A DNA stretch of 64,000 nt from an uncultured Oscillospiraceae bacterium (GCA_900539195.1 UQBC01000008.1:17647-81646), one strand, 5' to 3'; counted from the stretch's first letter, positions 19,468 to 27,495 are shown. Numbers and translations are program-made. The notes: generated by a model not told the origin, from the sequence alone.

Positions 19468-19490
19468 AAAATTCGCTCTCAGCGAATTTT
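19468..19490. repeat. Perfect inverted repeat in the dnaD leader
   Basis: AAAATTCGCT, three-base loop CTC, AGCGAATTTT. It lies just downstream of the extended -10 that should drive the dnaD operon, so it is transcribed in the leader or is a protein-binding palindrome. It is not followed by a T-run on either strand, so it is not a normal terminator. Confidence 0.75.
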
Positions 19491-19502
19491 ATGTCTGAGG
19501 TT

Positions 19503-19511
19503 ATTATACCA
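19503..19511 (-). promoter_or_regulatory. Extended -10 element for the dnaD operon
   Basis: On the minus strand TGGTATAAT, a perfect -10 with the TGN extension. The -35 position shows only GTGCAA, a weak match, which is typical for extended -10 promoters. Confidence 0.55.
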
Positions 19512-19657
19512 CAACCGCCCCGGAATTGCACTACTTTTAAGAAAATTTCCGTCCGACAGTTCATATAATCTTTTTTTACAGTTGACGTATATTGTATTCA
19601 GGCTATTTTTATGTTATTATATTCTAAGTGTTAAAATTCAGAAAGGCTGGTTTACAT

Positions 19658-21634
19658 ATGGGAGTAAAACTCAGGCTGTACAATTTTCTTATAAACCGTA
19701 ACCGCATAGTAAAACATCACTATGAGCATTTCGTTCTGACTCACGATAATATACACGCAACTGCGCCGTTTGTATCGTGGGGATATGCCGTATGGCTCAA
19801 TATAAAATATCCGCTTCTCCACCTTCCGGACAAAGAACTGAAATACAGACAGAAAGCGGCAAATGAAAGCTGTTCGGCTTTTGCGCTCACTGCCGATGAA
19901 ACCGCAAAAGCACTTTGCAAAGCGGATATAGTATCATTCGATGTTTTTGATACGCTGATACTTCGGCCTTTTTCCGCTCCGGCCGACCTGTTTTATATCA
20001 TCGGAGAAAAACTCGGAATACCTGATTTCCGCACACTGCGCAAAAAGTGTGAAAGTGACGCAAGAAAACAGAAAACAGCGACAGACGGTACTGCGGAAAT
20101 AACTATAAAAGATATATACGAACTTGTGTCAAAGAAAACGGGCGTTGCGCCACAGCTCGGAATCAGGACTGAATGTGAAACGGAATTATCATTGTGCCGT
20201 GCAAATCCGTTTATGCTTGAAGTATATAAAAAGGTGCTTTCGGCAGGAAAGACAATTATAATAACTACCGATATGTATATGCCCGAAGAGTTTTTTGAAG
20301 AGCTTCTTCACAAGAACGGATTTGACGGGTACGACAGAATTTTTCTTTCGTGTGCTCACGGATGTGGGAAAAGCGATGGAAAGATATATGATATAATAAA
20401 AAAACAATACGGAAATAAGCGCTGTATTCATATCGGCGACAATCGGCATTCGGATATCAAAAATGCCGCAAAAGCAGGATTTGAAACGATTTATTATCCA
20501 AACATCAATAATTATGCCAAGGACTATCGACCGCACAATATGTCATACCTCATCGGCTCTGTTTACTCCGGTCTTGTAAATGCAAGACTTTACTGCGGCA
20601 CGAATTGCTCCGAAGCTTATGAATACGGCTATAAATGCGGCGGCTTACTTATACTCGGATATTGTCATTTCATATATAAAATGACAAAGGAGAAAAAAGC
20701 GGACAAAGTATTTTTCTTTGCCCGTGACGGTTATATTGTAAAGCAGATTTTCGACCGCCTGTACCCCGATATCAAAACAGAATATATATACTGGTCAAGG
20801 ACAGCCGCAACCAAGCTTTGCGCCGATATATTTCCGTTCGACTATGTAAGACGGTTTGTAAGTCAGAAAATCGGCAGGAACTATACCATGAAAGAAATTT
20901 TTACGGCGATGGAGCTTTCCTGCACAGATTACTCACTTATGCCGGATGAGATACTTACAAACGCCAACCGCAAGCGAGTGGAAGAAATTGTTTACAACAA
21001 TATAAAGAGAATAGCGGATAGCTACTCTGCTATGACCGACTGTGCAAAGGCGTACTTTGCCGAAAAAACAAGCGGTTGTAAAAATATTCTCACTGTAGAC
21101 TGCGGCTGGGCTGGAAGCGGAAGTATAATGCTTGATGCGCTGTTTAACCGGAAATTCGGTATGGATATAACCGTGACAGGCTTACTTGCCGGCACCAACA
21201 CCAGATTCCAGCTTGACAGTGATTTCAGCGAAACATATTTTGCCGACGGCAAGCTTATTTCGTATTGCTTCTCGTCATCGCTTAACCGCAGGTACTATGA
21301 AAATCATCACCCCGATATGAAACACAACATCTATTTTGAACTGTTGTTCGGCGCTCCCGAGCCGTCGTTTGCAGGATTCGGCACAGATGGCACCTTTAAC
21401 TTTGACAGCGAGTGTGAGAATGCGGAAACAGTCAAAGAAATCCATTGCGGCGAGTGTGATTTTATAAACGATTATCTTGAGGTATGCAAAGCAGTACCAT
21501 ATCTCGGAAATATCAGCGGAAGTGACGCATATGCACCGTTTTCCTCCGCAATATCCAACAGCAGATACCTTACCGAAGTATTTGCAGATACCGTTTTCGA
21601 TGATACCGCTTCCGGAAGAAAAGACAAAATATAA
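19658..21634 (+). CDS. Two-domain HAD-superfamily hydrolase (COG5610-like)
   Basis: About 658 residues. The first half is a HAD phosphatase-fold domain: SFDVFDTLILRPF (nucleophile Asp near residue 95), ITTDMYMPEEFF (motif II) and HIGDNRHSDIKNA (motif IV). Motif I has Phe two residues after the nucleophile instead of the usual second Asp, so the chemistry may differ from ordinary phosphatases. The second half (FFFARDGYIVKQIFD, YWSRTAATKL, DCGWAGSGS) matches the associated domain of large hydrolases often seen in surface-polysaccharide loci. ATG at 19658 is chosen for GAAAGG upstream; 19628 lacks a site. It is monocistronic. Confidence 0.75.
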   Translation: MGVKLRLYNFLINRNRIVKHHYEHFVLTHDNIHATAPFVSWGYAVWLNIKYPLLHLPDKELKYRQKAANESCSAFALTADETAKALCKADIVSFDVFDTLILRPFSAPADLFYIIGEKLGIPDFRTLRKKCESDARKQKTATDGTAEITIKDIYELVSKKTGVAPQLGIRTECETELSLCRANPFMLEVYKKVLSAGKTIIITTDMYMPEEFFEELLHKNGFDGYDRIFLSCAHGCGKSDGKIYDIIKKQYGNKRCIHIGDNRHSDIKNAAKAGFETIYYPNINNYAKDYRPHNMSYLIGSVYSGLVNARLYCGTNCSEAYEYGYKCGGLLILGYCHFIYKMTKEKKADKVFFFARDGYIVKQIFDRLYPDIKTEYIYWSRTAATKLCADIFPFDYVRRFVSQKIGRNYTMKEIFTAMELSCTDYSLMPDEILTNANRKRVEEIVYNNIKRIADSYSAMTDCAKAYFAEKTSGCKNILTVDCGWAGSGSIMLDALFNRKFGMDITVTGLLAGTNTRFQLDSDFSETYFADGKLISYCFSSSLNRRYYENHHPDMKHNIYFELLFGAPEPSFAGFGTDGTFNFDSECENAETVKEIHCGECDFINDYLEVCKAVPYLGNISGSDAYAPFSSAISNSRYLTEVFADTVFDDTASGRKDKI

Positions 21635-21700
21635 AACTGCCGTCTGTGTGATGCGTACCCGTAATTGCAGGTGCGCATCAAATCAGACGGTAGTTTCTTT
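21635..21700. terminator. Long bidirectional terminator hairpin
   Basis: Between convergent genes, AACTGCCGTCTG pairs with CAGACGGTAGTT. A second inner stem, TGATGCG with CGCATCA, is interrupted by small bulges. T-rich ends lie on both strands. Confidence 0.85.
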
Positions 21701-22937
21701 AACGTAGCGACATATTTCCGGGTAGCGACACAACGGCTTTTGACTTTGGCACGGAAATGCCCGACATCAACACGGCGTTCTTTATCATTTCATTGCCGAA
21801 ACGGTTTCTTATGTCAAGTATGCAACGGTCGGCTTTTTCCATCTTGTCAAGCCTTACGGTATCGGTGAATAAATCATTCTGACATACCGTTCCGCCGTCA
21901 ACCAGCGAGAACACCGTCACGGTAAGCGACCTTACGGGATTTGCCCAGTCGTAGTTGTCGCAGAACAGCCTATATGCGGTATCAGCAATTATCATAGGCG
22001 AACGTGTTGCTATCGGAAGGTCTGTCTGCCAGTCGACATTTCTGAGCTTGCTCGACCTTGCGTTCACCGATACCTTCAAAGCATATTTTTTCTGCGATGT
22101 AAGTCTTCTGCCGATATCCTGCGCCAGTTCAAGAAGTATGGGTTTTGCTTCTTCACAACAGGTTATATCCGCTGTGGTTGTAACACCGTGGCCGATGCTC
22201 TTTGCGGGCATTGAAAAATCCGACGGCAGAACGGGGGAATTATCATTACCGTTTGCATAGCACCATAGCATATATCCGTTTTTGCCGAGCAACTTCAATA
22301 TCCAGTCGGGATTGCTTTGCGCAAGCTGTCCTAAGGTAATCACTCCGTATTCTCTGAGCTTTGCCGTGGTCGCTCTGCCCGCACCTATCATATCACTGAG
22401 CGGTAAGCCCCATATCTTTTCACGGAATGACGCCCTCGGTATCACTGTTACTGCATCGGGCTTTTTCATATCGCTCCCAAGCTTTGCAAAAACCTTGTTG
22501 AACGATACCCCGACCGATATAGTAAGCTCCAGTTCCTTTTTCACGACGCATCTTATCTCGTCCGCCACCTTTTCCGGCGGACCGAACAATCTTCTTGTTC
22601 CGCTGATATCAAGCCAGCATTCGTCCATTCCGAACGGCTCGATAAGATCCGTATACCGTTCGTATATCCTTCTTGCAAGCCTGCTGTACTTGAGATATTC
22701 CTCAAAGTGCGGCGGCACGATCACAAGTCCACTGCACTTCGACTGCGCCGACGCTATTGTTTCTGCCGTCTTTACACCCTTTGCCTTTGCAAGCTCATTT
22801 TTTGCAAGTACGATCCCGTGTCGTTCTTCCACCGAACCGCACACCGCAACCGGATAGCCTTTTAGCTCCGGGCGCAGTTTACATTCCACCGATGCAAAGA
22901 AATTGTTCATATCACAGTGCAGAATATCACGTTCCAT
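21699..22937 (-). CDS. Y-family translesion DNA polymerase (DinB/UvrX-like)
   Basis: Error-prone lesion-bypass polymerase of 412 residues. The palm motif is CDMNNFFASVE, with Asp9 as a metal ligand, and GMDECWLDISG contains the Asp105/Glu106 pair. Thumb helix-hairpin-helix and little-finger regions follow. The first motif has NN where most DinB proteins have DA, a feature I associate with the UmuC/UvrX-like branch. ATG at 22937 has GAGGTGAG upstream; the longer frame to 23000 runs into the promoter. It is divergent from an XRE/ImmA operon across repeated operator sequences, suggesting damage-inducible control. Confidence 0.92.
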   Translation of the reverse strand: MERDILHCDMNNFFASVECKLRPELKGYPVAVCGSVEERHGIVLAKNELAKAKGVKTAETIASAQSKCSGLVIVPPHFEEYLKYSRLARRIYERYTDLIEPFGMDECWLDISGTRRLFGPPEKVADEIRCVVKKELELTISVGVSFNKVFAKLGSDMKKPDAVTVIPRASFREKIWGLPLSDMIGAGRATTAKLREYGVITLGQLAQSNPDWILKLLGKNGYMLWCYANGNDNSPVLPSDFSMPAKSIGHGVTTTADITCCEEAKPILLELAQDIGRRLTSQKKYALKVSVNARSSKLRNVDWQTDLPIATRSPMIIADTAYRLFCDNYDWANPVRSLTVTVFSLVDGGTVCQNDLFTDTVRLDKMEKADRCILDIRNRFGNEMIKNAVLMSGISVPKSKAVVSLPGNMSLR

Positions 22938-22961
22938 TATCTCACCTCTTACACGTTTCAC

Positions 22962-22990
22962 TTGACATGATACGCAATTTATGGTATCAT
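22962..22990 (+). promoter_or_regulatory. Promoter of the RidA-XRE-ImmA operon
   Basis: TTGACA at 22962-22967 and TATCAT at 22985-22990 with a 17-base spacer. The spacer holds the first TACGCAATT operator copy, so a repressor there would block polymerase. Confidence 0.8.
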
Positions 22991-23039
22991 AAATACGCAA
23001 TTAAAATTCCAATCAAGATTATACGCAATTATTTTGCGT
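22971..23039. promoter_or_regulatory. Operator array: three TACGCAATT copies and a palindrome
   Basis: TACGCAATT occurs at 22971-22979, 22994-23002 and 23022-23030. The third copy is part of a perfect palindrome, ACGCAA-TTATT-TTGCGT (23023-23039). The first and third copies lie inside the spacers of two divergent promoters. This is the pattern expected for one regulator controlling both sides, most simply the XRE protein encoded at 23469. Confidence 0.75.
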
Positions 23040-23046
23040 TTGTCAA
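23018..23046 (-). promoter_or_regulatory. Promoter of the Y-family polymerase gene
   Basis: Read on the minus strand, TTGACA (23041-23046) and TATAAT (23018-23023) with a 17-base spacer: a full consensus match. The spacer contains the palindromic operator, which suggests tight repression. Confidence 0.85.
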
Positions 23047-23097
23047 GAGAAAATGCAATGTATTTGCATATTTTTGAATTTTACGGAGGATACGATT

Positions 23098-23457
23098 ATG
23101 ATCGAACGTTATGATGTCAACGAAGAATGGGCACACAGCGGTATTATAAAAGCAGGCGATTTCTGTTTTCTTAATTACTGCGTCGGAAATGTCGGCGGCA
23201 GTATCGAACAGCAGGTGAACGGTGCGTTTGACGAAATGGAAAAGCGTCTTGCGCTTGTCGGACTTACATTTGAAAATGTAGTACAGATGGACTGCCTTTT
23301 CAGGGATATATGGGATATTCCCGTTATGGAAAAGGTAATAAAGGAACGTTTCGGCGGCAAATACCCTGTTCGTAAATCCATACAGACCGAATTTGCGCAT
23401 ATCGGCGGAGAAAACGGACTTAAATTTCAGGCAGACGCAGTAGCATACTGCAAGTAA
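23098..23457 (+). CDS. RidA/YjgF-family protein
   Basis: A 119-residue Rid-family protein; canonical RidA hydrolyses reactive enamine/imine intermediates. Recognisable features are LNYCVGNVGGSIEQQ, LALVGLTFENVVQMDCLFRD and the active-site-like KYPVRKSIQ with its arginine. ATG at 23098 follows GGAGG at 23085-23089. It is the first gene of the operon with the XRE regulator 11 bp further. Its presence in a putative damage-response operon is unexpected. It may scavenge a toxic metabolite or be a diverged Rid protein with another ligand. Confidence 0.85.
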   Translation: MIERYDVNEEWAHSGIIKAGDFCFLNYCVGNVGGSIEQQVNGAFDEMEKRLALVGLTFENVVQMDCLFRDIWDIPVMEKVIKERFGGKYPVRKSIQTEFAHIGGENGLKFQADAVAYCK

Positions 23458-23468
23458 AAGGAGTAATT

Positions 23469-23864
23469 ATGAAATTCTGTGATAAAGTAAAGAAAGAACG
23501 CCGTGCGAAAGGTCTTACGCAACAGCAGTTTGCCGATATGCTCGGCGTATCGCTGAGAACAATAACAAACTATGAAAAGGGCGAAAGCTATCCAAAACAG
23601 CGTGAGATATACGGCAAAATGGCGGAGATACTCGGCATTGATATAAACTATCTTCTTACCGAAAACGAAGAATTCTACATAAGCGCAAACGAAAAGTACG
23701 GCGCTACAGGCGCACAGCAGGCAAAGGCGCTCATGCAGGAGGTAACGGGACTTTTTGCAGGCGGCGAGCTTGACCAGGATGACATGGACGAAATGATGAA
23801 AGCCATACAGGATGCCTACTGGATAGCAAAAGAGAAGAACAAGAAATACGCTTCAAAGGGATAA
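23469..23864 (+). CDS. XRE-family helix-turn-helix regulator
   Basis: A 131-residue protein with an N-terminal Cro/CI-type HTH (KGLTQQQFADMLGVSLRTIT, recognition helix near 33-43). A helical C-terminal region follows, EVTGLFAGGELDQDDMDEMM, of the type found in repressors cleaved by ImmA/IrrE partners. The next gene, 9 bp away, is an ImmA/IrrE metallopeptidase. By analogy with ImmR/ImmA and DdrO/IrrE, this would be a repressor inactivated by its partner. The TACGCAATT operators upstream are its likely targets. Cleavage has to be tested; it is inferred from arrangement. Confidence 0.88.
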   Translation: MKFCDKVKKERRAKGLTQQQFADMLGVSLRTITNYEKGESYPKQREIYGKMAEILGIDINYLLTENEEFYISANEKYGATGAQQAKALMQEVTGLFAGGELDQDDMDEMMKAIQDAYWIAKEKNKKYASKG

Positions 23865-23873
23865 GGAGCAAAA

Positions 23874-24395
23874 ATGCTTAGTTGTTTTAACGAAGCGGTC
23901 GCAAAAGCAGACGAGTTGATAGCCATTTACGGCAGATGCAGTCCTAAAAGGCTCGCACGGGAGCTTGATATAGAGGTTCTCGAAAGAAATTTTTCAAAGC
24001 AGAAAGGCGCATACAAGCTGATACTGAAAAACCCGTTCATCTTTATTAAACGTGACCTTAGCGACAGCATGAAAAAAATTGTCCTTATGCACGAAATAGG
24101 TCACGACAGGCTCCACAGGGATAAGGCAGACGACAGCGGCGGCTTTGCCGAATACGACATATTCGATATGCTTGACCATTCAATGGAATATGAGGCTAAT
24201 GTTTTTGCAGCACAGTTTCTTATATCCGATGAAGAGCTTTACGACTGCATAAATTGCGGCTATGATATTGACAAAACTGCGGCGGCGCTCTGTACCGACC
24301 GTAATATTATTGCTCTTAAAGTCGATATTCTGAAAAAACAGGGCGCAAAACTCTACTCTCAGCTTCACGACAATAAATTTCTTTCAGGCGACTGA
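23874..24395 (+). CDS. ImmA/IrrE-family metallopeptidase
   Basis: Zinc peptidase of 173 residues. The catalytic motif is LMHEIGHDRLHRD (HExxH at residues 73-77), and the third-ligand helix is MEYEANVFAAQFL (Glu107). Family members cleave a cognate XRE repressor after a stress or DNA-damage signal. No GAF sensor domain, as found in Deinococcus IrrE, is present, so it is the short ImmA-like form. AAGGAG precedes the ATG. Its partner repressor is directly upstream. The downstream membrane protein starts 14 bp later. Confidence 0.9.
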   Translation: MLSCFNEAVAKADELIAIYGRCSPKRLARELDIEVLERNFSKQKGAYKLILKNPFIFIKRDLSDSMKKIVLMHEIGHDRLHRDKADDSGGFAEYDIFDMLDHSMEYEANVFAAQFLISDEELYDCINCGYDIDKTAAALCTDRNIIALKVDILKKQGAKLYSQLHDNKFLSGD

Positions 24396-24409
24396 AAAAC
24401 GAGGTTACT

Positions 24410-26230
24410 ATGAATAAATTTCTGATATATTTCAAGGCAAGCGAACATGGCAGTGCGTATCTTATGCGTTTTATCTCCGCATGGCTGTGCGCTCTTGTTG
24501 TAATGCCGCTGTTCAGCACCGTAAAGGTGTTTGATAAAGAATACGCCGGCAACATTTCTATACCGATACTTATAATATTTTTTCTTATATTCTTAGCGAT
24601 ATTTACTCTTATGCGTGCTGTAAAGCCGCTAAAAAATCAAAAGACAGATGCGGCGGCACTGCTTGCATCAATAACGGTTTTTGCCGTGACGCAGGCGTTA
24701 ATGTATTTTGATGATAACGGAAAAAATACCGTAATATTTCTTGGTTTTGCACCGTTTCTCGCACTTGCCGTATGGTATACTCTCGGAAAGTTCCGGCTCA
24801 GGCTTCCCGCTTTTTCAAAAAAGCTCTTTCCGGCAGTGCTGATAATTTCGGCAATATTTATGCTGACGTTCACTGCGGGCGCAATGGCTATGAGGTACTT
24901 CAACCTGTATACGCCGTGCTTTGACTTCGGCATATTCACGCAGATGTTTGAGAATATGAAAGACGGAGTCGGACCGGTTACCACTGTAGAGCGTAACTAT
25001 GAGCTGTCGCACTTTGCCGTGCATTTCTCTCCTGCCTATTATCTGATGTTGCCGTTCTATTTGATTTATCCGCACCCGGTAACACTTCAGATATTACAGG
25101 GCCTGTTTGTCACAAGCGGAATAATCCCGGTGTTTCTTATCGCAAGGAAATACGGTTTTTCTAAGATTCATTCCGCACTTATATCTGCGATATACGCTCT
25201 TTATCCTGCTTTTACAGGCGGCTGTACATATGATATGCACGAAAACTGTATGCTCCCTGCACTTATTCTGTGGCTGATATGGGCGATAGAACGGGAAAAG
25301 ACTATACCGATATTTGTCTTTGCGCTGCTGACGCTCACGGTAAAAGAAGACGCGGCAGTCTATGTGGCAGTTATCGCATTGTATCTGCTTTTATCAGACC
25401 GCAGTAAGAAAATCAGAAAATTATCCGTTTTTATTCTGGCAGGAGCAATAGTATATTTCCTATGTGCCTGTCTGTATCTTAACAGCAACGGTCTTGGCAT
25501 TATGGACTGGCGTTATAAGGAGTATATCTACAGCGGAGGCTCTACACTCATACCTATAATAGTAACTGCGTTCACAAATCCGGGATATATACTGTCAAAC
25601 CTGTTTACCGATGAAAAACTCGGCTTTACCGTTCAGACGCTCGGCATACTCGGATTTATCCCGCTTGTAAGCAAGAAATTCGCACGTTACATATTACTGA
25701 TACCGTTTGTGCTTGTCAATCTGATGCCGATGTACACATATCAGCACTCAATATTCTTCCAATATGTATTCGGTTCTTGTTCACTTCTGATATGGCTCTT
25801 TATAATGAATCTGTCGGAGCTTTCATACAACAAGGCAAGATGCTTTACCATATTCTCTCTTATCGCCTGTGCGGTAATGTTTGCGTCAACTATGTCGGGG
25901 CTGGCAAACAACTTTTATATTTCCGATAAGGAAACAAAGGCGGCGGTGATCGAATATCTTGAACAGCTCCCCGATAACGAAAACGAGAGCATAACAGCAA
26001 ACACATTCTTTATATCTGCACTTTATAAGCAGAAAGAACTATATACGATAAACGACCGTAACGAACCGACAAACGAATCCGCACCGCTTGCCGATATCGT
26101 TCTGCTTGACAAAAACAATGCAAAGTTCGATGTGAATTATAAATACTTCATATCCCTCGGTATGAAAGAAACAAAAATAGATAATGAGCTTGTCGCAAAG
26201 AGAGTTGTAAGGCTTGAGATTAAAAACTGA
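24410..26230 (+). CDS. DUF2079 multipass membrane protein
   Basis: A 606-residue integral membrane protein with about ten or more hydrophobic segments. FDFGIFTQMFENM near residue 170 and SHFAVHFSPAYYLMLPFY near 200 are hallmark segments of DUF2079, a family with GT-C-like topology and unknown substrate. AYDMHEN-type residues (CTYDMHENCMLP) and a small extracytoplasmic C-terminal domain follow. It is 14 bp downstream of the ImmA gene and ends in a strong terminator. It is probably cotranscribed, but a functional link to the XRE/ImmA switch is not evident. Confidence 0.8.
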   Translation: MNKFLIYFKASEHGSAYLMRFISAWLCALVVMPLFSTVKVFDKEYAGNISIPILIIFFLIFLAIFTLMRAVKPLKNQKTDAAALLASITVFAVTQALMYFDDNGKNTVIFLGFAPFLALAVWYTLGKFRLRLPAFSKKLFPAVLIISAIFMLTFTAGAMAMRYFNLYTPCFDFGIFTQMFENMKDGVGPVTTVERNYELSHFAVHFSPAYYLMLPFYLIYPHPVTLQILQGLFVTSGIIPVFLIARKYGFSKIHSALISAIYALYPAFTGGCTYDMHENCMLPALILWLIWAIEREKTIPIFVFALLTLTVKEDAAVYVAVIALYLLLSDRSKKIRKLSVFILAGAIVYFLCACLYLNSNGLGIMDWRYKEYIYSGGSTLIPIIVTAFTNPGYILSNLFTDEKLGFTVQTLGILGFIPLVSKKFARYILLIPFVLVNLMPMYTYQHSIFFQYVFGSCSLLIWLFIMNLSELSYNKARCFTIFSLIACAVMFASTMSGLANNFYISDKETKAAVIEYLEQLPDNENESITANTFFISALYKQKELYTINDRNEPTNESAPLADIVLLDKNNAKFDVNYKYFISLGMKETKIDNELVAKRVVRLEIKN

Positions 26231-26238
26231 CAGAATAT

Positions 26239-26285
26239 GAAACGAGCATCGGGTGACCGATGCTCGTTTCAATATTTATTTCTTT
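26239..26285. terminator. Strong terminator hairpin, 14-bp perfect stem
   Basis: GAAACGAGCATCGG, loop GTGA, CCGATGCTCGTTTC, then an AT-rich tail with TTTATTTCTTTG. It ends the DUF2079 transcript and also lies just beyond the stop codon of the minus-strand Fn3 relic. Confidence 0.85.
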
Positions 26286-26434
26286 GTCTTTGTGGTTACT
26301 ATAGTTGAATAAGCACTGTACTGCGTAACCGTACCGATTGTTTTATAAACTCTTATTCGGAATTTGTATGAAATATTTGCTTTTAAACTCTTGGCTGTGT
26401 AAGTAGCGGTGCTGTCCGGTAAATCTGAAGCGGC
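26276..26434 (-). pseudogene. 3' fragment of a fibronectin type III protein gene
   Basis: On the minus strand an open frame without a start codon reads STATYTAKSLKANISYKFRI, then VYKTIGTVTQYSAYSTI and VTTKTKK before a TAA at 26278-26276. This is the end of a fibronectin type III domain (conserved Tyr, Leu and the YKFRIRVY strand), as found at the C-terminus of secreted clostridial proteins. The remainder of the gene is missing: upstream the frame runs into the hairpin repeat array. It is therefore a relic of a larger surface-protein gene, probably lost by deletion. Confidence 0.65.
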
Positions 26435-26800
26435 TCACAGCCGCCCGCTGTTTCGCTATTCTGCGAATAACTCAGACAACTCCAAAGGCGGAACTTGAAA
26501 CGGCACATTGCCGCCCGCCGTTTCACTATTCTGCAAATAACTCAGACAATTTCAAAGGCGGAACTTGAAACGGCACATTGCCGTCCGCCGGTAACGGAAG
26601 TTGAGCCAAATTCAATCCATCAGAACGACAAATTTACAGTGGCTTTCAGCCACACGGCGAATTTGGAGCGGCACACTGCCGTCGTAACCGCCTTATCATA
26701 TTGCATATTGCTTTATGTAACCCCGCCGTTTCACTATCCTCGGAAAACTGACAGCATTCCCAAAGGCGGAATTGTCAGCGGCGACCCGCCGCTTAGGGGT
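26427..26800. repeat. Hairpin repeat array with about 70-bp period
   Basis: Two and a half near-identical 70-bp direct repeats start at 26427, 26497 and 26567. Each begins with a miniature hairpin. Six three-base-loop hairpins are visible: GCGGCTcacAGCCGC (26430), CGGCAcatTGCCG (26501 and 26571), GTGGCTttcAGCCAC (26639), CGGCAcacTGCCG (26669) and AGCGGCGaccCGCCGCT (26777). The first four centres are 70, 70 and 69 bases apart. The last overlaps the stop codon of the minus-strand gene at 26793. Sequence between hairpins diverges towards the right end. No protein-coding potential is apparent. The role is unknown. Confidence 0.85.
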
Positions 26801-27473
26801 GGGGTTTGCCTTCTCTGTAGGCATTCATTATATCACGGAACACCTCGCCGTTTGTGGGCGGCGTCCAGGTGATAGCATTCGCACCGGCTTCAATAGTCGC
26901 AAGAATCGACTCGCTTGTAGGTCCTCCCGTTGCGATAATCGGAATATCGGGGTGACGCTTGCGTATTTCTCTTACAACATTTGTGGTCTTGCCTGCGGCG
27001 GATACGTTGAATATCTTTGCACCCGCTTCAAGCCTGCTCTCGATGTCCTCGTGCTCGGATATTACCGTGACAACTACGGGGATATCGATCGTGTCGCATA
27101 CCTGACGCACAACATCATTCGATGTCGGCGCATTTACTACAACACCTATAGCGCCCTGAAACTCTGCGTGCATTGAGAGATTGACTACTCTCTTGCCCTG
27201 CGTCAGTCCTCCACCGACACCCGTAAAAACAGGTATATCAGCGGCGCTCATAATTGCCTGTGTAATTATCGGCTGTGGCGTAAACGGATAAACCGCTATT
27301 ACCGAATCAGCATTTACATTTCTGATTATACATATATCTGTTGTAAATACTATAGATTTAATCAGCTTGCCCATTACTCTTATACCGCTTGCCTGCTGAA
27401 TTTCCTCGGGAACCTTCAGCATAAAGCTTCTGAGCGGCCCGCTGATCTCGGGTATGTACAAATTTTCTGCCAT
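26793..27473 (-). CDS. TIM-barrel (phosphate-binding) protein, unknown function
   Basis: A 226-residue beta/alpha-barrel protein. GVGGGLTQGKRVV, VVVNAPTSNDVV, KIFNVSAAGKTTNVVREI and the phosphate-loop-like IIATGGPTSESILATIEAGA place it near ThiG/TrpC/NanE-like barrels. Homologues are usually annotated only as hydrolases or barrel proteins. AAGGAG lies 5 bases before the ATG. It is the last gene of the minus-strand transcript after the metallophosphoesterase and biotin ligase. No pathway is apparent from context. Confidence 0.7.
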   Translation of the reverse strand: MAENLYIPEISGPLRSFMLKVPEEIQQASGIRVMGKLIKSIVFTTDICIIRNVNADSVIAVYPFTPQPIITQAIMSAADIPVFTGVGGGLTQGKRVVNLSMHAEFQGAIGVVVNAPTSNDVVRQVCDTIDIPVVVTVISEHEDIESRLEAGAKIFNVSAAGKTTNVVREIRKRHPDIPIIATGGPTSESILATIEAGANAITWTPPTNGEVFRDIMNAYREGKPHP

Positions 27474-27495
27474 ATGAACTCCTTTCGATTAAGCG

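Noticed and set aside
26427..26636. CRISPR array
   Set aside because: The 70-bp units are near-identical over their whole length with no variable spacers, only two and a half copies, and no cas genes nearby.
26495..26872. 125-residue plus-strand frame over the hairpin array
   Set aside because: Composition follows the repeats and it overlaps the C-terminus of the minus-strand barrel gene; no domain.
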